7,923 bases of DNA. It comes from UBA9926 sp913052075 (GTDB taxonomy: Bacteria > Pseudomonadota > Gammaproteobacteria > Pseudomonadales > Azotimanducaceae). Where the stretch lies: positions 1 through 7,923 of the forward strand of contig CAJXDD010000135.1 of NCBI GenBank assembly GCA_913052075.1, in the 5' to 3' direction. Shown here one piece after another: positions 6,438-7,923 of the stretch (the stretch's first letter is position 1; every line of letters starts with the position of its first letter). A program made the position numbers and the translations under genes. The notes beneath the pieces were generated by a model. It saw only the letters and a program-made list of their open reading frames with translations, did no database searches and was not told the origin of the DNA.

Positions 6438-6487
6438 GACTATTGCGATTGTTCGCGACTATCGCAATTCCTTGCGGCTATTTCCGA
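6438..6487. repeat. Degenerate 19-bp-period direct repeat with embedded 8-bp inverted repeat
   Basis: GACTATTGCGA (6438-6448), GACTATCGCAA (6457-6467) and the weaker GGCTATTTCCGA (6476-6487) begin exactly 19 bp apart; the first two 19-mers agree at 14 of 19 positions. Within them ATTGCGAT (6442-6449) and ATCGCAAT (6461-6468) are a perfect 8-bp inverted repeat with an 11-bp spacer, about two helical turns centre to centre. A further GACTATTG lies at 6377-6384, next to the LLM ribosome binding site. The layout suits binding of a dimeric regulator upstream of the operon; no known operator is recognised. Confidence 0.4.
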
Positions 6488-6539
6488 CTAAGTGAAGCCG
6501 TCGTTTTCTCGAAGCAACGACTCCGGACCATATCGGAAA
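6481..6539 (-). repeat. Nested inverted repeats downstream of galT
   Basis: TTTCCGA (6481-6487) and TCGGAAA (6533-6539) form a perfect 7-bp outer stem. It encloses GTCGTT (6500-6505) and AACGAC (6516-6521), a perfect 6-bp inner stem with a 10-nt loop. On the minus strand this begins about 36 nt after the galT stop. No U-tract follows, so it is not a canonical intrinsic terminator; it may be a 3'-end stabilising fold or chance. Confidence 0.3.
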
Positions 6540-6575
6540 CAGCGTCCAAAGAAAATCAGTTCAACCTCGCACCTG

Positions 6576-7601
6576 TCAGGCCAGCACTACACGCCGCAGC
6601 GCATCGGCATGCTCCTCGGGGGCTGCATCATTTAGGAACTGACCCGCCGCCGTCTCGATTCCTGCCAAAAATTTTTGCAGGGAGGGCGCGCGCAAGAAGG
6701 GCTGAATGTGCACGTAAGTCGAGTAAGCACCAGGCGCCTCTGCTCGCAGCCATGCACTTGGCGCTTGGTGTATCGAGAGAATATAACTCTGAGCTTGGCC
6801 CAGCACCCGGTCAAGCCGCTGAAGAGAAACCTTAAGCGCACCGGCTAGCCCCTTAAGTTCCGCATCTGTCGCCTCCGCAAGCGTCGCCATATTGCGGTGC
6901 GGCAGGAGCATCATCTCGAAAGGAAACTGAGCAAAATAGGGCACAAACACCGTCCAGTCGTGCTCATCGAGCAATATCCGCCGGCCATCCAAGCGCTCGG
7001 CCTCTTTGATCTCGTCAAAAAGCGATCGTTTTGCTTTCTCATAATGAGCCTTGGCCGCTTCTATTTCACGCTGTATAGAATCTACCGCAAAAGGGAACGC
7101 ATAAATTTGACAATGAGGATGCGGGTTAGAGACCCCAACAACTGATCCGTTATTCTCGAATATAAACACCTGTTCCCACCCAGCGGCCGTCAATTCTTCG
7201 GTCTGATGGGCCCAGCTGAGCACCACTTGCTCCATTTCATGCGGCTCAAGCTCACTCAATCGACGACTGTGGTGCGGGTGATAGCACATAACTCGGCACT
7301 GTCCGGAAGCTTCCATCGATCTATAAAAAGGATGCGGGGGTTCTGAAACTGGAGGGGCCTTGCCTAGCGCAGGATGATCATTGTCAAAACAATAGATACT
7401 CGAATAATCAGGATTTTGAAGTCCATTAACGCGGACATTACCTGGACACAAGTAGCACTCCGCATCAAAGGCAACCCCCTCCCTATTCTCGGGCTCGGCG
7501 TTTTGACCAACCCACGGACGGCCTCCCCGGTGACTCGTGATGGTTACCCAACGACGCAAAAGAGGATGCCACCGCTGCTCCCAGGTGACGTCCGAACTCA
7601 C
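6576..7601 (-). CDS. galT: Galactose-1-phosphate uridylyltransferase
   Basis: The 341-residue length matches bacterial GalT, the Leloir enzyme that exchanges UDP-glucose and galactose-1-phosphate for glucose-1-phosphate and UDP-galactose in the cytoplasm through a uridylyl-histidine intermediate. Two HIT-type halves are visible. The first has CYLCPGN (49-55; zinc ligands Cys49 and Cys52), HHSRRLSEL (110-118; His111 as the E. coli His115 equivalent) and NPHPHCQIYA (159-168; zinc ligand His161, nucleophile His163). The second has VFVPYFAQFPFEMMLLP (218-234) and YVHIQPFLRAPSLQKFLAG (297-314). The start is GTG at 7601; the frame is open for 16 more codons upstream but has no ATG, GTG or TTG there. 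The Shine-Dalgarno is poor (GGTGGAAG abutting). A 7-codon ORF at 7598-7621 ends in a GTGA overlap with this start. No galK, galE or galM is present nearby. Confidence 0.95.
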   Translation of the reverse strand: MSSDVTWEQRWHPLLRRWVTITSHRGGRPWVGQNAEPENREGVAFDAECYLCPGNVRVNGLQNPDYSSIYCFDNDHPALGKAPPVSEPPHPFYRSMEASGQCRVMCYHPHHSRRLSELEPHEMEQVVLSWAHQTEELTAAGWEQVFIFENNGSVVGVSNPHPHCQIYAFPFAVDSIQREIEAAKAHYEKAKRSLFDEIKEAERLDGRRILLDEHDWTVFVPYFAQFPFEMMLLPHRNMATLAEATDAELKGLAGALKVSLQRLDRVLGQAQSYILSIHQAPSAWLRAEAPGAYSTYVHIQPFLRAPSLQKFLAGIETAAGQFLNDAAPEEHADALRRVVLA

Positions 7602-7708
7602 CTTCCACCGCCAATAACCATGAACAATTGCGAGACGCTGTGGATCGAGCTAACACTCATCATCGTAATACTCGGATCTCTACTCATCGAGAGGGTACTG
7701 CAAGCACA
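7602..7708. other. Intergenic gap between cimA and galT
   Basis: The 107 bp hold no convincing terminator for cimA and no clear promoter for galT; galT may be read through from cimA. The only notable element is the 7-codon ATG-initiated mini-ORF at the galT edge. Confidence 0.5.
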
Positions 7709-7923
7709 CTATTGTTTACTAAGAGAAGATTGCTCGTGTTTAAACTCCGCACTCCGAATCAAGGCGTAGTGATAGGCTTCAACCAAAGCATTCCAGCTCG
7801 CCTTGATGACATCGACATTGACGCCCACCGTTCCGAAGGTTTCGCCTTCAAAGGAATGCTCTAGCAATACCCGCACGCGAGCGGCCGTCTCTTCAGTTGA
7901 ATTAACCACCTTGACAACGTAGT
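7709..7923 (-). CDS. cimA: Citramalate synthase (CimA-type), C-terminal fragment of the LeuA dimerisation/allosteric domain
   Basis: The frame is open from the right edge to TAG at 7711-7709, giving 70 C-terminal residues; the start is outside the window. NSTEETAARVRVLLEHS followed by FGTVGVNVDVIKASWNALVEAYHYAL matches the end of TIGR00977-type citramalate synthases, whose consensus is close to TAA-VRVLIESSDG, WGTVGVS-NIIEASWQALVDSIEYKL. The family condenses acetyl-CoA with pyruvate to (R)-citramalate, the threonine-independent entry to isoleucine, and this domain binds the feedback inhibitor. The catalytic HMGL-like barrel is not visible. LeuA (2-isopropylmalate synthase) is the alternative, but WGTVGVS-type spacing and the short tail after the ASW helix favour CimA. 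The GTG at 7909 is internal, not the start. Confidence 0.87.
   Translation of the reverse strand, partial: YVVKVVNSTEETAARVRVLLEHSFEGETFGTVGVNVDVIKASWNALVEAYHYALIRSAEFKHEQSSLSKQ

Larger units (their letters stand above)
6372..6575. other. Repeat-rich intergenic region upstream of the LLM-mtnA-aldolase operon
   Basis: These 204 bp separate galT from the LLM operon, both transcribed leftward. No credible gene is present. The stretch should hold the galT 3' end and the promoter and leader of the operon. I could not find a convincing -35/-10 pair or a U-tailed terminator. It does contain several short dyads and a 19-bp periodic repeat, listed separately. Confidence 0.7.

Noticed and set aside
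6559..6565. GTTCAAC matching an integron attC-type core
   Set aside because: A single 7-mer with no partner core, no integrase and no cassette context; chance match.
6443..6835. 130-codon plus-strand ORF overlapping the galT 3' end
   Set aside because: It has no recognisable domain, and most of it lies opposite the conserved galT C-terminus.
7374..7769. 131-codon plus-strand ORF across the galT/cimA gap
   Set aside because: It runs antisense to galT and cimA and shows no family resemblance.

Overview
The window reads as ordinary chromosome of a roughly half-GC, free-living (probably marine) gammaproteobacterium. This rests on a DUF3014 membrane protein, a TIGR03617-type F420/LLM oxidoreductase, CaiB/crotonase acyl-CoA genes and tight gene packing. 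The organism assignment is inference from gene families only. There is no rRNA, tRNA, CRISPR array, insertion sequence, integrase or phage gene. Both edges cut genes.

Layout from left to right. (1) 1-377, plus strand: C-terminal part of a D-2-hydroxyacid dehydrogenase (hydroxypyruvate reductase/glycerate dehydrogenase type). It is the only plus-strand gene and converges on the rest. (2) 546-3408, minus strand: a three-gene unit transcribed DUF3014 membrane protein -> class III CoA-transferase (CaiB/BaiF) -> crotonase-fold protein, with gaps of 9 and 34 bp. A candidate promoter lies just upstream of the DUF3014 gene and a candidate terminator overlaps it from the preceding operon. (3) 3669-6371, minus strand: a tightly coupled operon transcribed LLM/F420-type oxidoreductase -> MtnA-type methylthioribose-1-phosphate isomerase -> class II aldolase/adducin-type protein (1-bp gap, then a GTGA overlap). 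(4) 6372-6575: a 204-bp intergenic region rich in short direct and inverted repeats. (5) 6576-7601, minus strand: galT. (6) 7709-7923, minus strand: C-terminal end of a citramalate synthase (cimA).

How the genes may work together. MtnA isomerises an aldose-1-phosphate (methylthioribose- or 5-deoxyribose-1-phosphate) to the ketose-1-phosphate. The class II aldolase-fold partner would either dehydrate it (MtnB, methionine salvage) or cleave it to DHAP and a C2 aldehyde (the DHAP shunt). The LLM oxidoreductase in the same operon is not a standard part of either route and is the most interesting item here. The CaiB/crotonase pair probably activates and processes an unknown carboxylic acid as its CoA thioester; the crotonase lacks both canonical catalytic glutamates. 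GalT and CimA are housekeeping sugar and isoleucine metabolism and look unconnected to the rest.
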